Origin: an uncultured Porphyromonadaceae bacterium
Lineage (GTDB): Bacteria; Bacteroidota; Bacteroidia; Bacteroidales; Muribaculaceae
Assembly (NCBI GenBank): GCA_937921035.1
Contig: CALEUL010000022.1
Coordinates: 1-23,811 of the forward strand
Direction: 5' to 3'
DNA: 23,811 nucleotides
The notes under the pieces were generated by a model. That model searched no databases and was not told where the DNA came from. It worked only from the letters and a program-made list of their open reading frames with translations. The position numbers and the translations under genes are program-made. Numbering within the stretch: position 1 is the stretch's first letter; each line of letters starts with the position of its first letter. Shown here in pieces: positions 15,369-23,811 of the stretch.

Positions 15369-16838
15369 TTATGCATGTGCCAGACGGCGTGTTGCGTGTG
15401 CTGCCTGGCGGATCTTGAAGCCGGAGAGTGAAATCAACAGTGTCATAAGCGGCGAGAGATAATTGAACACGCAGAAGGGGAAATATACCAGCGTGCTTAC
15501 GCCGAGTACGGCCGACTGAGTAACACCGCAGCTGTTCCAGGGTATCAGTACCGAGGTAACAGAAACCGAATCCTCGAGTGTGCGGCTAAGCAGACGCGGC
15601 TCGAGTCCACAGCGGCGATAGGCGTTGCGGTACATGTTGCCGCCGATGATGATGGACAGGTATTGGTCGGCGGTGCATCCGTTCAGGAAAAGGCCGCTGG
15701 CAACGGTTGTAGACACAAGCGAGAAGCGCTTGCGTATCCTGCTTGTGATGGCATGGGTGAGTGTGGCGAGCATGCCGGTACTTATCATTGCGGTACCGAA
15801 AATCATCGCACTAAGCACAAGTGCTATTGTCGACATCATTCCAAGTATACCGGAAGTGCTTACCAATGAATCGAACAGCTCGTTGCCGGTATTGAAAGCG
15901 GTTTCGTTCCACAGAAGGCCGAGTGTCGCAGGCAGGGCAGAGGAGAAGTCTGTGATACCGAGGTGCGCCATTATTCCGGGCTGGAAAATGAAAATTCCGA
16001 CGAGCCCGAGCATAGAGCTTGCGAACAGTGTTATGAGCGTTGGAACGCGCAATACAATCATTGCAAAAGTGATAGCGGGTATTGTGAGCACCCAGGGGGA
16101 GAGGTTGAATGTCGCGGTAAGATTGGCTATTATGTCGGCACCGTTGGCCTCGGCAGACGGTGTGACGTTGAATCCCGCTATTGTAAACACTATCAGCGAT
16201 ATTACCAAAGAGGGCACAGTAGTAATCATGAGATATCGAATATGGGTGAAGAGGTCCACGCCGCATGTCGATGCGGAGATAACTGTGGTGTCGCTTAGGG
16301 GCGAAACTTTGTCTCCGAAATATGCTCCGGAAATTATGGCTCCGGCTATCCACCCGGGATGGAATCCCATAACGGTACCTATGCCCATGAAAGCTACACC
16401 GATCGTGGCTATGGTGCTCCAGCTGCTGCCCGTCAGTACGGAAATTACTCCGCATACAAGACAGCATATCACCAGAAAGAACGTGGGATTGAGCAGTTGC
16501 AACCCGTAGCATATAAGCTCAGGCACGACGCCGCTGAGCATCCACGTTGTGGCAACCATTGCAATACATATGAGCATGGGAACTGCGGGGAGAATCTGTC
16601 GCGCACTTCGTCGAATACCTACGGCAAGACCGCGTCGGCAGAGAGAGCGATTGGCGAGTGAAAGAACGATGGCTACAGCCGCGGCGCATAAAAGACTGAA
16701 CGGGCTATAGTCGGAAATGGCTCCGGCGCCCGCAAAAATGATAATGCAGGCAAGAAATGTGAGGAGCAAAGCTACCGGAATGGCTGAAAGCAACAGGCCT
16801 GGTTTCCGGGATGTACTGTTTGGAAATAAACCTTTCAA
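15369..16838 (-). CDS. nhaC: NhaC-family Na+/H+ antiporter
   Basis: A 489-residue polytopic inner-membrane protein with 11-12 hydrophobic segments. It exchanges sodium for protons, and some members exchange other cation or malate/lactate pairs. Family hallmarks are GSSWSTIATIGVAFMGIG, GAIISGAYFGDKVSPLSDTT with charged residues inside a membrane segment, SGLFLNGCTADQYLSIIIGG, and the C-terminal LEDSVSVTSVLIPWNSCG. The start is TTG at 16838. No ATG occurs before residue ~90, and a TAnnTTTG element sits about 50 nt upstream, so TTG is the likely true start. It is monocistronic and convergent with dsbD. Confidence 0.93.
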   Translation of the reverse strand: MKGLFPNSTSRKPGLLLSAIPVALLLTFLACIIIFAGAGAISDYSPFSLLCAAAVAIVLSLANRSLCRRGLAVGIRRSARQILPAVPMLICIAMVATTWMLSGVVPELICYGLQLLNPTFFLVICCLVCGVISVLTGSSWSTIATIGVAFMGIGTVMGFHPGWIAGAIISGAYFGDKVSPLSDTTVISASTCGVDLFTHIRYLMITTVPSLVISLIVFTIAGFNVTPSAEANGADIIANLTATFNLSPWVLTIPAITFAMIVLRVPTLITLFASSMLGLVGIFIFQPGIMAHLGITDFSSALPATLGLLWNETAFNTGNELFDSLVSTSGILGMMSTIALVLSAMIFGTAMISTGMLATLTHAITSRIRKRFSLVSTTVASGLFLNGCTADQYLSIIIGGNMYRNAYRRCGLEPRLLSRTLEDSVSVTSVLIPWNSCGVTQSAVLGVSTLVYFPFCVFNYLSPLMTLLISLSGFKIRQAAHATRRLAHA

Positions 16839-16887
16839 TTTTTTTTGTTTTGCTGTGTACTACGTTGTATACCTATAGGAATTTTTG

Positions 16888-16895
16888 CAAAAGTA
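16888..16895 (-). promoter_or_regulatory. -7 element for nhaC
   Basis: On the minus strand TACTTTTG matches TAnnTTTG and lies 49 nt upstream of the nhaC TTG start. No good -33 element is seen. Confidence 0.5.
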
Positions 16896-16973
16896 GTGCT
16901 ATTCTTCGATATAACATAGTTTTGCAAGAATTATTACGTGAATTTTACTTTTTTTGCACCATGCGGTGCCGCG

Positions 16974-17010
16974 GGGGTATAAGAAAACCGACAGGTACAG
17001 GACCTGCCGG
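16974..17010 (-). terminator. Terminator of clpC
   Basis: On the minus strand CCGGCAGGT and ACCTGTCGG form a hairpin (16988-17010, 8 bp with one mismatch) about 23 nt after the clpC stop. It is followed by TTTTCTTATA, a usable T-tract. Confidence 0.75.
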
Positions 17011-17032
17011 TGAGGGTGGTTATCGTTGTCGG

Positions 17033-19594
17033 TCAGTCGAGGCGCGGCTGGGCTTCGGAAGAAATTACCTGGGTAACTATCTTCTTGTTGTCCTCGTCGT
17101 AGCCCACGATTATTTCATCGCCGAGGCTCACCTTTGTGCTTAGCAGAAGTTCGGCAAGCTCATCCTCGAGATACTTCTGTATGGCACGTTTGAGCGGACG
17201 TGCGCCGTACTGTACGTCGCAGCCCTTGGATGCAATGAAGTTCTTGGCTTCGTCGCTCAGGGTTACGCTGTAGCCCAGCCCCGCAAGGCGCTTGTAGAAG
17301 TCGGCAAGCTCTATGTCGATGATTTTGTATATTGAATCCTTGTCGAGTGTCTCAAAGATTACAATATCGTCGATACGGTTGAGAAATTCTGGCGAAAAAG
17401 CTTTGTTTAGAGCTTTTGTGAGCACGCCGTGCGAGTAGTCGCGATCCATTTCCCGGGTGTTGAAGCCTACACCGGTGCCGAATTCCTTGAGCTGACGGGT
17501 GCCGATGTTGGACGTCATTATGATTATCGTGTTCTTGAAGTCGATGCGTCTGCCGAGGCTGTCGGTGAGGCGTCCTTCGTCCATTACCTGCAACAGTAGG
17601 TTGAACACATCCGGGTGTGCTTTCTCGATTTCGTCGAGCAGGACAACGGAGTAGGGGTGTCGGCGCACACGTTCGGTAAGCTGGCCGCCTTCCTCGTAGC
17701 CGACGTAGCCCGGAGGTGCACCTATAAGGCGCGACACACTGAATTTTTCCATGTATTCGCTCATGTCGATGCGGATAAGGGTGTCGGCGGAATCAAAGAG
17801 GTATTCCGCAAGTTTCTTGGCAAGATGCGTCTTGCCCACACCGGTAGGACCGAGGAACATGAAAGTGCCGATGGGCTTATTGGGGTTCTTTAGACCGAGG
17901 CGGTTTCGTTGTATGGCCTTCACAATTTTGGCTATGGCTTCATCCTGTCCGACAATAGCTTTTTTCAGTATGGGAGCCATTTCCTTAAGGCGCATTCCTT
18001 CGGCTTGGGCGATGCGCTGCACAGGTACGCCCGTCATCATGGCTACAACTTCAGCAACCTTGTCGGCGTTAACTTCCTCGCGGTTCTCGCGCATGCTCTT
18101 GTCCCATTCGTCGCGGGCTTTATCGAGCTGTTTACTCAGGTCGGCGGCCTCGTCGCGCAGGGCAGTCGCCTTTGCGAATTCATGCCGCTGTGCTGCCGCG
18201 AGTTTTTCGGCATTCAGGGTCTCGAGTTCGGCCTCCATTTTTTCAATTTCGGTTGGCACCACGATATTGGTAACTTTTACACGCGAGCCAGCTTCGTCGA
18301 GGGCGTCGATGGCCTTGTCGGGGAAGTTACGGTCGCTGATGTAGCGGTCGGTCAGCTTCACGCAGGCTTCAAGGGCATCGTCGGTATATGTAACTCCGTG
18401 GTGTTCTTCGTAGCGAGGCTTGATATTTCGCAGAATAGTCAGTGTTTCCTCGGCGGTGGTTGGTTCCACCATTACTTTCTGGAAACGGCGTTCCAGCGCG
18501 CCGTCTTTCTCTATGTTCACGCGGTATTCGTCAAGCGTTGTGGCGCCGATGCACTGGATTTCTCCGCGGGCAAGGGCCGGCTTGAGCATGTTTGCGGCGT
18601 CCATCGAACCCTGGGCGTTACCGGCGCCTACGATTGTGTGGATTTCGTCGATAAAGAGGATTATGTCGGTGTTCTTGGACAGTTCGTTAAGTATCGCTTT
18701 AATGCGTTCCTCAAACTCACCGCGGTATTTTGTGCCGGCGACAATCGAAGCCATGTCCAGAGAGATTACACGCTTGTTGAAAAGAATGCGCGATACCTTA
18801 CGCTGAACAATACGCAGTGCGAGGCCTTCGACGATGGCCGATTTGCCAACACCAGGCTCGCCGATAAGGACTGGATTGTTTTTTTTGCGGCGGCTGAGAA
18901 TCTGGGCAAGACGCTCGATCTCGGTCTCGCGTCCTACAACGGGGTCGAGGCGACCTTCTTCGGCGGCACGTGTCATGTCGTTGCCGAATTTGTCGAGCAT
19001 GGGCGTGTCGCTTCTGCCTGCCTGACGGCGGAATTTCTGCTGGCTGCCGGCGGACGATGGGCCTGCGGCATCACCTGCCGGTGAGGTCTCCTCGTCGTTG
19101 GAGGCTACCGGATTATCGCTTGCCGACGGCTCGGCACCTTCCGGCATCAGGTCGGCTTTCAGGCGGCGGACAACGCTTTCGTAGTCCAGACCAGCGTTGA
19201 AAAACGGTGCCATAAGAGCCATTGCGCGCACTTCTTTGTTGTGGAGAAGCGATAGCAGGAGATGCTCCACATCCACTAAAGAGGACTTCATGTATCTTGC
19301 CTCGATGATGGCGAGTTTGATAATCAGCGTTATTATACGGTTGTAATAATCCGGGTCCTTGTCTTCGGTGGCCGACGGTTCGTACAAAGCCACGTCCAGA
19401 TCAGACCGCAGGTCGGCAAGTTTCGCGGCGCCTATAATGCTTTCCATAACAGTGGCCGACGGCGTTCCCGGGGCCGATAGTTCGAGCATGAGGTGTGCCG
19501 GCATGATTGCCGGATTGTTGTGATTTGTACATTGCTGCCGCAGGTTGTCTATCATCGCCTGTGCAGCAGGAGTGTATTTCTGGCTATTTTCCAT
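17033..19594 (-). CDS. clpC: ClpC-type ATP-dependent Clp unfoldase
   Basis: An 853-residue Hsp100 protein that unfolds substrates and feeds them to ClpP. The N-domain (~1-150, double Clp_N repeat) is followed by a Ser/Ala/acidic linker (~150-195). The first AAA+ domain has GEPGVGKS (245-252) and FIDEIH (314-319). A coiled-coil middle region with a UVR-like stretch covers ~450-505. The second AAA+ domain has GPTGVGKT (582-589) and VLLDEIEKAH (650-659). The tripeptide VGF (709-711) in FGTGVGF matches the ClpP-docking loop of ClpC, arguing against the non-proteolytic ClpB. The C-terminal D2-small domain ends the protein. It is divergent from gyrA and has its own terminator. Confidence 0.95.
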   Translation of the reverse strand: MENSQKYTPAAQAMIDNLRQQCTNHNNPAIMPAHLMLELSAPGTPSATVMESIIGAAKLADLRSDLDVALYEPSATEDKDPDYYNRIITLIIKLAIIEARYMKSSLVDVEHLLLSLLHNKEVRAMALMAPFFNAGLDYESVVRRLKADLMPEGAEPSASDNPVASNDEETSPAGDAAGPSSAGSQQKFRRQAGRSDTPMLDKFGNDMTRAAEEGRLDPVVGRETEIERLAQILSRRKKNNPVLIGEPGVGKSAIVEGLALRIVQRKVSRILFNKRVISLDMASIVAGTKYRGEFEERIKAILNELSKNTDIILFIDEIHTIVGAGNAQGSMDAANMLKPALARGEIQCIGATTLDEYRVNIEKDGALERRFQKVMVEPTTAEETLTILRNIKPRYEEHHGVTYTDDALEACVKLTDRYISDRNFPDKAIDALDEAGSRVKVTNIVVPTEIEKMEAELETLNAEKLAAAQRHEFAKATALRDEAADLSKQLDKARDEWDKSMRENREEVNADKVAEVVAMMTGVPVQRIAQAEGMRLKEMAPILKKAIVGQDEAIAKIVKAIQRNRLGLKNPNKPIGTFMFLGPTGVGKTHLAKKLAEYLFDSADTLIRIDMSEYMEKFSVSRLIGAPPGYVGYEEGGQLTERVRRHPYSVVLLDEIEKAHPDVFNLLLQVMDEGRLTDSLGRRIDFKNTIIIMTSNIGTRQLKEFGTGVGFNTREMDRDYSHGVLTKALNKAFSPEFLNRIDDIVIFETLDKDSIYKIIDIELADFYKRLAGLGYSVTLSDEAKNFIASKGCDVQYGARPLKRAIQKYLEDELAELLLSTKVSLGDEIIVGYDEDNKKIVTQVISSEAQPRLD

Positions 19595-19853
19595 ATATTC
19601 AATTTGAGTGGCCTTGAAAGGCTCTAAAATACGATAAACAATAACCGTGCCAAATTTAATGCAGGCGTAATTTGCCTGTGCATGTCATGACTATTAATTA
19701 ATGTGAGTTCCGCGACCTTTGTTCGCAAGAATACTGCAAATTTAAAAATATTTTCGTACCTTTGTATGAAATTTTCGGCCTTTTCCTTGCTGCAGTTCCG
19801 GCGCTTTTCCGGGTGGCTTTAGACAAAGGCTTAACAAACATTGTTTTAACCAC
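19595..19853. promoter_or_regulatory. Divergent clpC / gyrA control region
   Basis: This 259-bp gap carries a minus-strand -7 element TAAATTTG (plus positions 19651-19658) about 57 nt upstream of clpC. A small hairpin, GCAGGC with GCCTGT (19661-19679), lies next to it. A plus-strand -7 element TACCTTTG (19757-19764) serves gyrA and gives a leader of about 80 nt. I see no CtsR- or CIRCE-like operator. Confidence 0.5.
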
Positions 19854-22442
19854 ATGTTGGAAGAAGATCGTATATTTAAGATTAATATCGAAAACGAAAT
19901 GAAGACCTCCTACATCGACTATTCAATGTCGGTGATAGTGTCTCGCGCCCTTCCTGATGTCCGCGACGGCATGAAGCCTGTACACAGACGTGTGCTGTTC
20001 GGAATGAACGAGATGGGTAATACAAGTAACAAACCGCATAAGAAATCGGCCAACTGTGTCGGCGAGGTTATGGGTAAGTATCACCCCCACGGCGACTCGT
20101 CGATTTATGGTACTGTCTGCCGTCTGGCACAGTGGTGGTCGCTTCGCCATACTCTTGTGGACGGCCACGGTAATTTCGGCTCTATCGACGGCGACTCTCC
20201 TGCCGCCATGCGTTACACCGAGGTGCGTCTGGCCCAGCTTGGCGAGGAAATGCTTCGCGATATCGACGAGGATACAGTCGATTTCCAGCCTAACTACGAC
20301 AACACCCGTAAGGAGCCTGTGGTACTTCCCACCCGCTTCCCGAATCTGCTTGTAAACGGAGCGTCGGGTATTGCCGTCGGTATGGCTACGAACATGCCGC
20401 CTCACAATCTCGGTGAGTCCATAAACGCCTGCATTGCGCTGCTCGAGAATCCCGATCTCGAAGTTAGCGACCTCATGAAATATGTTATAGCGCCTGATTT
20501 CCCCACAGGCGGTACCATCTATGGCTACGAGGGCGTGCGTGAGGCTTATATGACAGGCCGCGGCCGTATCGTTATCCGTGCCAATGCCGAAATCGAACAG
20601 AAAGCCGACCACGAGCTGATTGTGGTCAACGAGATTCCCTACGGCGTAAACCGTGCAGAACTTATTAAAAATATCGCAGAACTTGTCATAGACAAGAAAA
20701 TCGACGGTATAGCATATGTGAATGATGAATCCGACCGCGAAGGCATGCGTATTGTCATTCAGCTCAAGACCGATGCCAATGCCAATGTGGTGCTGAACAA
20801 GCTGTACAAGCTCACCGAGCTTCAGTCTTCGTTCAGCGTTAACAATGTGGCTCTCGTGCATGGTCGCCCGCGTACGCTCAACCTCAAAGAAATTATACAG
20901 GCGTTCAATGAACACCGTCATGAGGTGGTTACACGCCGTACCGAGTTCCAGCTGCGCAAGGCACGCGAGCGCGCGCACATTCTGGAAGGCCTGATGATTG
21001 CCGTACAGAATATCGACGAGGTTGTTGCAATACTTAAGGCATCCAAGACTGCCGAGGAGGCCCGCAATACTCTTGCAGCGCGCTTCAATCTTACCGAAGT
21101 CCAGACACAGGCGATTATCGACATGCGTCTGCGTGCCCTCACAAGTCTTGCAGTAGAGGAACTGCAGAACGATATCGACGAGATACACAAGAAGATTGCC
21201 GACCTCGAACTGATACTTTCCGACCCCGTTGTGATGCGCAAGCTCATAGAGAGCGAGCTGCGCGAGATTGCCGACAAGTACGGCGACGCACGCCGCACAA
21301 AAATCGATTATCAGGCAGGCGATTTCAGTGCAGAGGATTTCTATGCCGACGACGACATGGTTATCACCATCAGCCACCTCGGCTATATCAAGCGCACACC
21401 TCTTGCCGATTTTCGCGCCCAGAACCGCGGCGGCGTAGGCTCGCGTGGTTCGGTAACCCGCGACAGCGACTTTATCGAGCATATATACACGGCTTCGATG
21501 CACAACTATATGTTCTTCTTTACCGACAAGGGCCTCGTGTACAGAATGCGTGTTTACGAACTGCCTGAATGCGGCAAGACCAGCAAGGGCCGTGCTCTGC
21601 AGAACTTGCTGAACATAGAGCCTGGCGACCGTGTGCGTGCCTATATACGCGCTCCCAAGCTGGATGCCGAGTTTGCAGCTTCGCACTATCTCGTTTTTGC
21701 AACACGTCAGGGCGTTGTCAAGAAAACATCTCTCAATGAATATCTGCGAGTGCTTCCCAAGGGCAAGAAAGCCATTATTATCCGTCCAGGCGACAGCCTT
21801 GTTGGTGTGGAACTTACCGACGGCAACAGCGAAGTACTCATGGCTTCGCATCACGGCCGTGCCATACGCTTCCACGAATCGGAACTGCGTGCTATGGGCC
21901 GAGTATCTGCCGGTGTCCGTGGCATGAGGATTGACGAGGACGGTACCGATGCTGTGATAGGATTGATTACCATGCCAGTGAACAGCGAGAACACTGTACT
22001 TGTTCTTTCACAGGAAGGCTACGGCAAACGTTCCAAAGTTGAAGATTATCGTATCACACGCCGTGCAAGCAAGGGCGTGAAGACAATGAATATTACCGAT
22101 AAGACCGGTGAGCTTATTGGCTTCGAAAGCGTAAACGATGAAAACGACCTTATGATTATCAACCGTTCGGGCGTCGTTATCCGTGTTCATGTCGCCGATA
22201 TACGTGTGATGGGCCGCAACACACAGGGTGTGCGTCTGATAAATCTGAGCAAGCGTTCCGATACTATCGCATCGGTATGCTGCGTAGACGCTGATCCCGA
22301 GGATGAGGCCGAGGCAATAGAAGCAAATCCCGAGGAACTGCCCAGCTTGTTCGATAACGAAGCCGAGGAAGCTGAAGAGGCTGTTGAAATCGACGATGTT
22401 GAAGAAGCCGGGAACGAAAATGCCGATGAGACTGAAGAATAA
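19854..22442 (+). CDS. gyrA: DNA gyrase subunit A
   Basis: An 862-residue GyrA, which breaks and rejoins DNA to introduce negative supercoils with GyrB. The winged-helix domain includes KYHPHGDSSIYG (75-86) and the catalytic R120-Y121 (AAMRYTE). The tower and coiled-coil gate follow, then the C-terminal beta-pinwheel from ~500 with the GyrA box QNRGGVG (~525), which separates it from ParC. The tail (~810-862) is very acidic, mostly Glu and Asp. At the quinolone positions it has S82 (E. coli S83) and G86 (E. coli D87). The ATG at 19854 gives the typical N-terminus. The next gene starts 32 nt downstream and is probably co-transcribed. Confidence 0.97.
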   Translation: MLEEDRIFKINIENEMKTSYIDYSMSVIVSRALPDVRDGMKPVHRRVLFGMNEMGNTSNKPHKKSANCVGEVMGKYHPHGDSSIYGTVCRLAQWWSLRHTLVDGHGNFGSIDGDSPAAMRYTEVRLAQLGEEMLRDIDEDTVDFQPNYDNTRKEPVVLPTRFPNLLVNGASGIAVGMATNMPPHNLGESINACIALLENPDLEVSDLMKYVIAPDFPTGGTIYGYEGVREAYMTGRGRIVIRANAEIEQKADHELIVVNEIPYGVNRAELIKNIAELVIDKKIDGIAYVNDESDREGMRIVIQLKTDANANVVLNKLYKLTELQSSFSVNNVALVHGRPRTLNLKEIIQAFNEHRHEVVTRRTEFQLRKARERAHILEGLMIAVQNIDEVVAILKASKTAEEARNTLAARFNLTEVQTQAIIDMRLRALTSLAVEELQNDIDEIHKKIADLELILSDPVVMRKLIESELREIADKYGDARRTKIDYQAGDFSAEDFYADDDMVITISHLGYIKRTPLADFRAQNRGGVGSRGSVTRDSDFIEHIYTASMHNYMFFFTDKGLVYRMRVYELPECGKTSKGRALQNLLNIEPGDRVRAYIRAPKLDAEFAASHYLVFATRQGVVKKTSLNEYLRVLPKGKKAIIIRPGDSLVGVELTDGNSEVLMASHHGRAIRFHESELRAMGRVSAGVRGMRIDEDGTDAVIGLITMPVNSENTVLVLSQEGYGKRSKVEDYRITRRASKGVKTMNITDKTGELIGFESVNDENDLMIINRSGVVIRVHVADIRVMGRNTQGVRLINLSKRSDTIASVCCVDADPEDEAEAIEANPEELPSLFDNEAEEAEEAVEIDDVEEAGNENADETEE

Positions 22443-22474
22443 ATAACTTAACTAAAACCTAATATCCAAGAGAA

Positions 22475-23704
22475 ATGAAAAAAATTTCCCTTATGGCTCT
22501 CGCCATTGCGGCTGCTTTCGGAACAACCGCTCAGACAAATGTGGTAAAGGATGCAGAGCGCGCCATGAAATCCGGCGAGCCTGCTTCCAAGGTGATTGAA
22601 ATTGTCACTCCCGCTCTTACAAATCCCGAAACTGCCAAGAGTGCTAAAACCTGGTATATACCCGGTAAAGCTGCTTATAATCAGTATGATAAAATGCTCG
22701 GTCTCAAACAGCTCGGTCAGCTCAAAGACGGCGACAATGCCACGATGGGCAAGCTGCTTCTGGACGGTTACAAATACTTCAAGGCAACCTTGCCTTATGA
22801 TTCCCTGCCAAATGAGAAAGGTAAGATAAAGCCTAAATATTCCAAGGATATCGTAAACGTTCTTGCCGGCCACTTCGGCGACTATTCCAATATGGGTGTG
22901 GAGATGTACAACGACAAGAAGTACGACGAGGCGTACGCTCTCTGGGGTGTTTTCTGCGAACTTCCTTCGATTCCGGCTGTAAAGAAAAATCTTGCCGACA
23001 GCAAATCTCTGCCCGTAGATACCGTTTTCGGTGAAATCGCTTTCAATCAGGCTATCGCAGCTTGGCAGAACGAGAAGCATGCCGATGCCCTCAAGGCTTT
23101 CGACTATGCCCGCAAACACAGCTATAACAAAAAGCAGCTCTACGATTACGCTATCGCTGTCGCTTCCGCTATGAACGACACCGTCGCTATTGTAGACTAT
23201 GCCAAGGAAGCCCTTCCCCTGTATGGCAACGAAGATCCCATGTACATGGGTCAGATTGTCAACTACTATCTGCAGAAGCAGGACTATGACAATGCTTTCC
23301 AGATTATCAACAGGGCAATCCAGAGTGACCCCAATAACGCGCAGTACTATGTGATCCGCGGTGTCCTCTACGAGAACACCAAGAAGCTTCCCGAAGCAAA
23401 GGCCGACTACATCAAGGCTACACAGCTCGACCCCAAGAACGCGTCCGCAGTTTACAACTATGGCCGAATCCTCTGCGAAGAAGCCTATACTCTTAACGAC
23501 GGTGCTCCCACAGACCAGAATGAATACAACAAGTACTATTCGGAAAAGATTAAACCCCTCTTCCTTCAGGCTGTTGACATTCTCGAGAATGCCTATGACC
23601 TCGATCAGGAGAACCTAGATATCCTTCGTTACCTTGAGAACGTATATTACAATCTCAACGACGAGGCTAAACTGGAAGATGTTCGTAACCGCATGAAGAA
23701 CTGA
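22475..23704 (+). CDS. Secreted TPR-repeat protein
   Basis: A 409-residue protein with a signal peptide (MKKISLMALAIAAAFGTTAQ, cleavage likely near residue 20) and no lipobox, so it is probably periplasmic. It consists largely of helical repeats. The clearest TPR units are at ~265-335 (QDYDNAFQIINRAIQSDPNN and LPEAKADYIKATQLDPKNA), with another near the C-terminus (AVDILENAYDLDQENLDILR). Weaker repeats fill the N-terminal half (DAERAMKSGE..., YDEAYALWG, HADALKAFDYARKH). TPR proteins mediate protein-protein contacts; its partner is not evident. It sits 32 nt after gyrA and ends at a strong terminator, so it seems to share the gyrA transcript. Conserved in Bacteroidetes as far as I recall, with no assigned function. 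Confidence 0.88.
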   Translation: MKKISLMALAIAAAFGTTAQTNVVKDAERAMKSGEPASKVIEIVTPALTNPETAKSAKTWYIPGKAAYNQYDKMLGLKQLGQLKDGDNATMGKLLLDGYKYFKATLPYDSLPNEKGKIKPKYSKDIVNVLAGHFGDYSNMGVEMYNDKKYDEAYALWGVFCELPSIPAVKKNLADSKSLPVDTVFGEIAFNQAIAAWQNEKHADALKAFDYARKHSYNKKQLYDYAIAVASAMNDTVAIVDYAKEALPLYGNEDPMYMGQIVNYYLQKQDYDNAFQIINRAIQSDPNNAQYYVIRGVLYENTKKLPEAKADYIKATQLDPKNASAVYNYGRILCEEAYTLNDGAPTDQNEYNKYYSEKIKPLFLQAVDILENAYDLDQENLDILRYLENVYYNLNDEAKLEDVRNRMKN

Positions 23705-23727
23705 TAATTAGTTAGTTTAATATATGT

Positions 23728-23760
23728 AAAGGTGTGCCAATGTCGGTACACCTTTATTAT
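23728..23760 (+). terminator. Intrinsic terminator after the gyrA-TPR unit
   Basis: AAAGGTGTGCC (23728-23738) pairs with GGTACACCTTT (23745-23755) over 11 bp with one G-U and a 6-nt loop. ATTAT follows. It starts 23 nt after the TPR gene stop. Confidence 0.85.
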
Positions 23761-23811
23761 GTTCGCCCAGCATGTATTCAGTCTAACAGGTGCAAGTCCT
23801 TGGCACGCCCG
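23761..23811 (+). mobile_element. Possible 5' end of a group II intron (runs off the window)
   Basis: The last 51 bases, beginning GTTCGCCCAGCATG and continuing with ACAGGTGCAAGTCCTT and CACGCCCG, resemble the start of bacterial group II introns as I remember it: GTGYGCCCAGCATG, then an exon-binding hairpin of the form GGTGNAAGTCC. The first bases are GTTCG rather than GTGYG, a deviation. It directly follows a terminator hairpin, a known landing site for some group II introns. Only ~51 nt are visible, so the reverse transcriptase cannot be checked. Confidence 0.4.

Noticed and set aside
15625..16509. A 294-codon plus-strand frame inside nhaC
   Set aside because: Antisense to membrane-protein codons; no promoter, no domain.
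17909..19084. A 391-codon plus-strand frame inside clpC
   Set aside because: Antisense to a complete ClpC with both Walker motifs; its Phe- and Val-rich translation is a mirror of acidic codons.
19923..21875. A 650-codon open frame on the minus strand inside gyrA
   Set aside because: It lies wholly antisense to a clear GyrA, has no recognisable domain, and is explained by the codon bias of gyrA, which avoids stops on the other strand.
1..23811. CRISPR array, toxin-antitoxin pair, rRNA or tRNA genes
   Set aside because: I saw no regularly spaced direct repeats, no paired small genes of that type, and no cloverleaf or rRNA signature.

Overview
The window looks like chromosomal DNA of a gut-type Bacteroidales bacterium. 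Several genes are preceded by the Bacteroidetes -7 element TAnnTTTG, Shine-Dalgarno sequences are mostly weak, and the proteins have a Bacteroidetes character: a Tgt without its zinc cysteines, a ClpC with a VGF loop, a YVARHSWA-type tyrosine recombinase, and a thiamin operon with a Bacteroides-type ThiE. The family cannot be settled from sequence alone.

Layout. 48-1208 (-) is a lone tyrosine recombinase. 1383-4504 (+) is a tight run of three housekeeping genes: a sugar-nucleotide-type nucleotidyltransferase, tgt, and an LptF/LptG-type permease. 4574-10954 (+) is a TPP-riboswitch-controlled thiamin operon of eight packed genes: thiS, a TenI-like/ThiE fusion, thiG, thiH, thiF, a SAM methyltransferase, tenA and thiD. 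11008-12771 (-) encodes a protein with the outline of a NERD plus superfamily 1 helicase but eroded catalytic motifs. 12829-13279 has no intact gene; it holds an inverted repeat and a probable gene remnant. 13280-15298 (+) is dsbD, separated by a 61-nt near-perfect palindrome from the convergent Na+/H+ antiporter nhaC (-). clpC (-) and gyrA (+) are divergent. gyrA is followed by a secreted TPR protein and a strong terminator. Just after that terminator the window ends in sequence resembling the 5' end of a group II intron.

How the genes work together. The thi operon encodes the anaerobic thiazole branch (ThiS, ThiF, ThiG, ThiH), the coupling enzyme (ThiE), and pyrimidine salvage and phosphorylation (TenA, ThiD). 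It has no thiC, the usual de novo pyrimidine gene. Unless thiC lies elsewhere, the organism would make its own thiazole but take the pyrimidine half from outside or from degraded thiamin. The points most worth a second look are this operon with its fusion and extra methyltransferase, the pseudo-helicase, the gene remnant, the giant palindrome and the possible intron edge.
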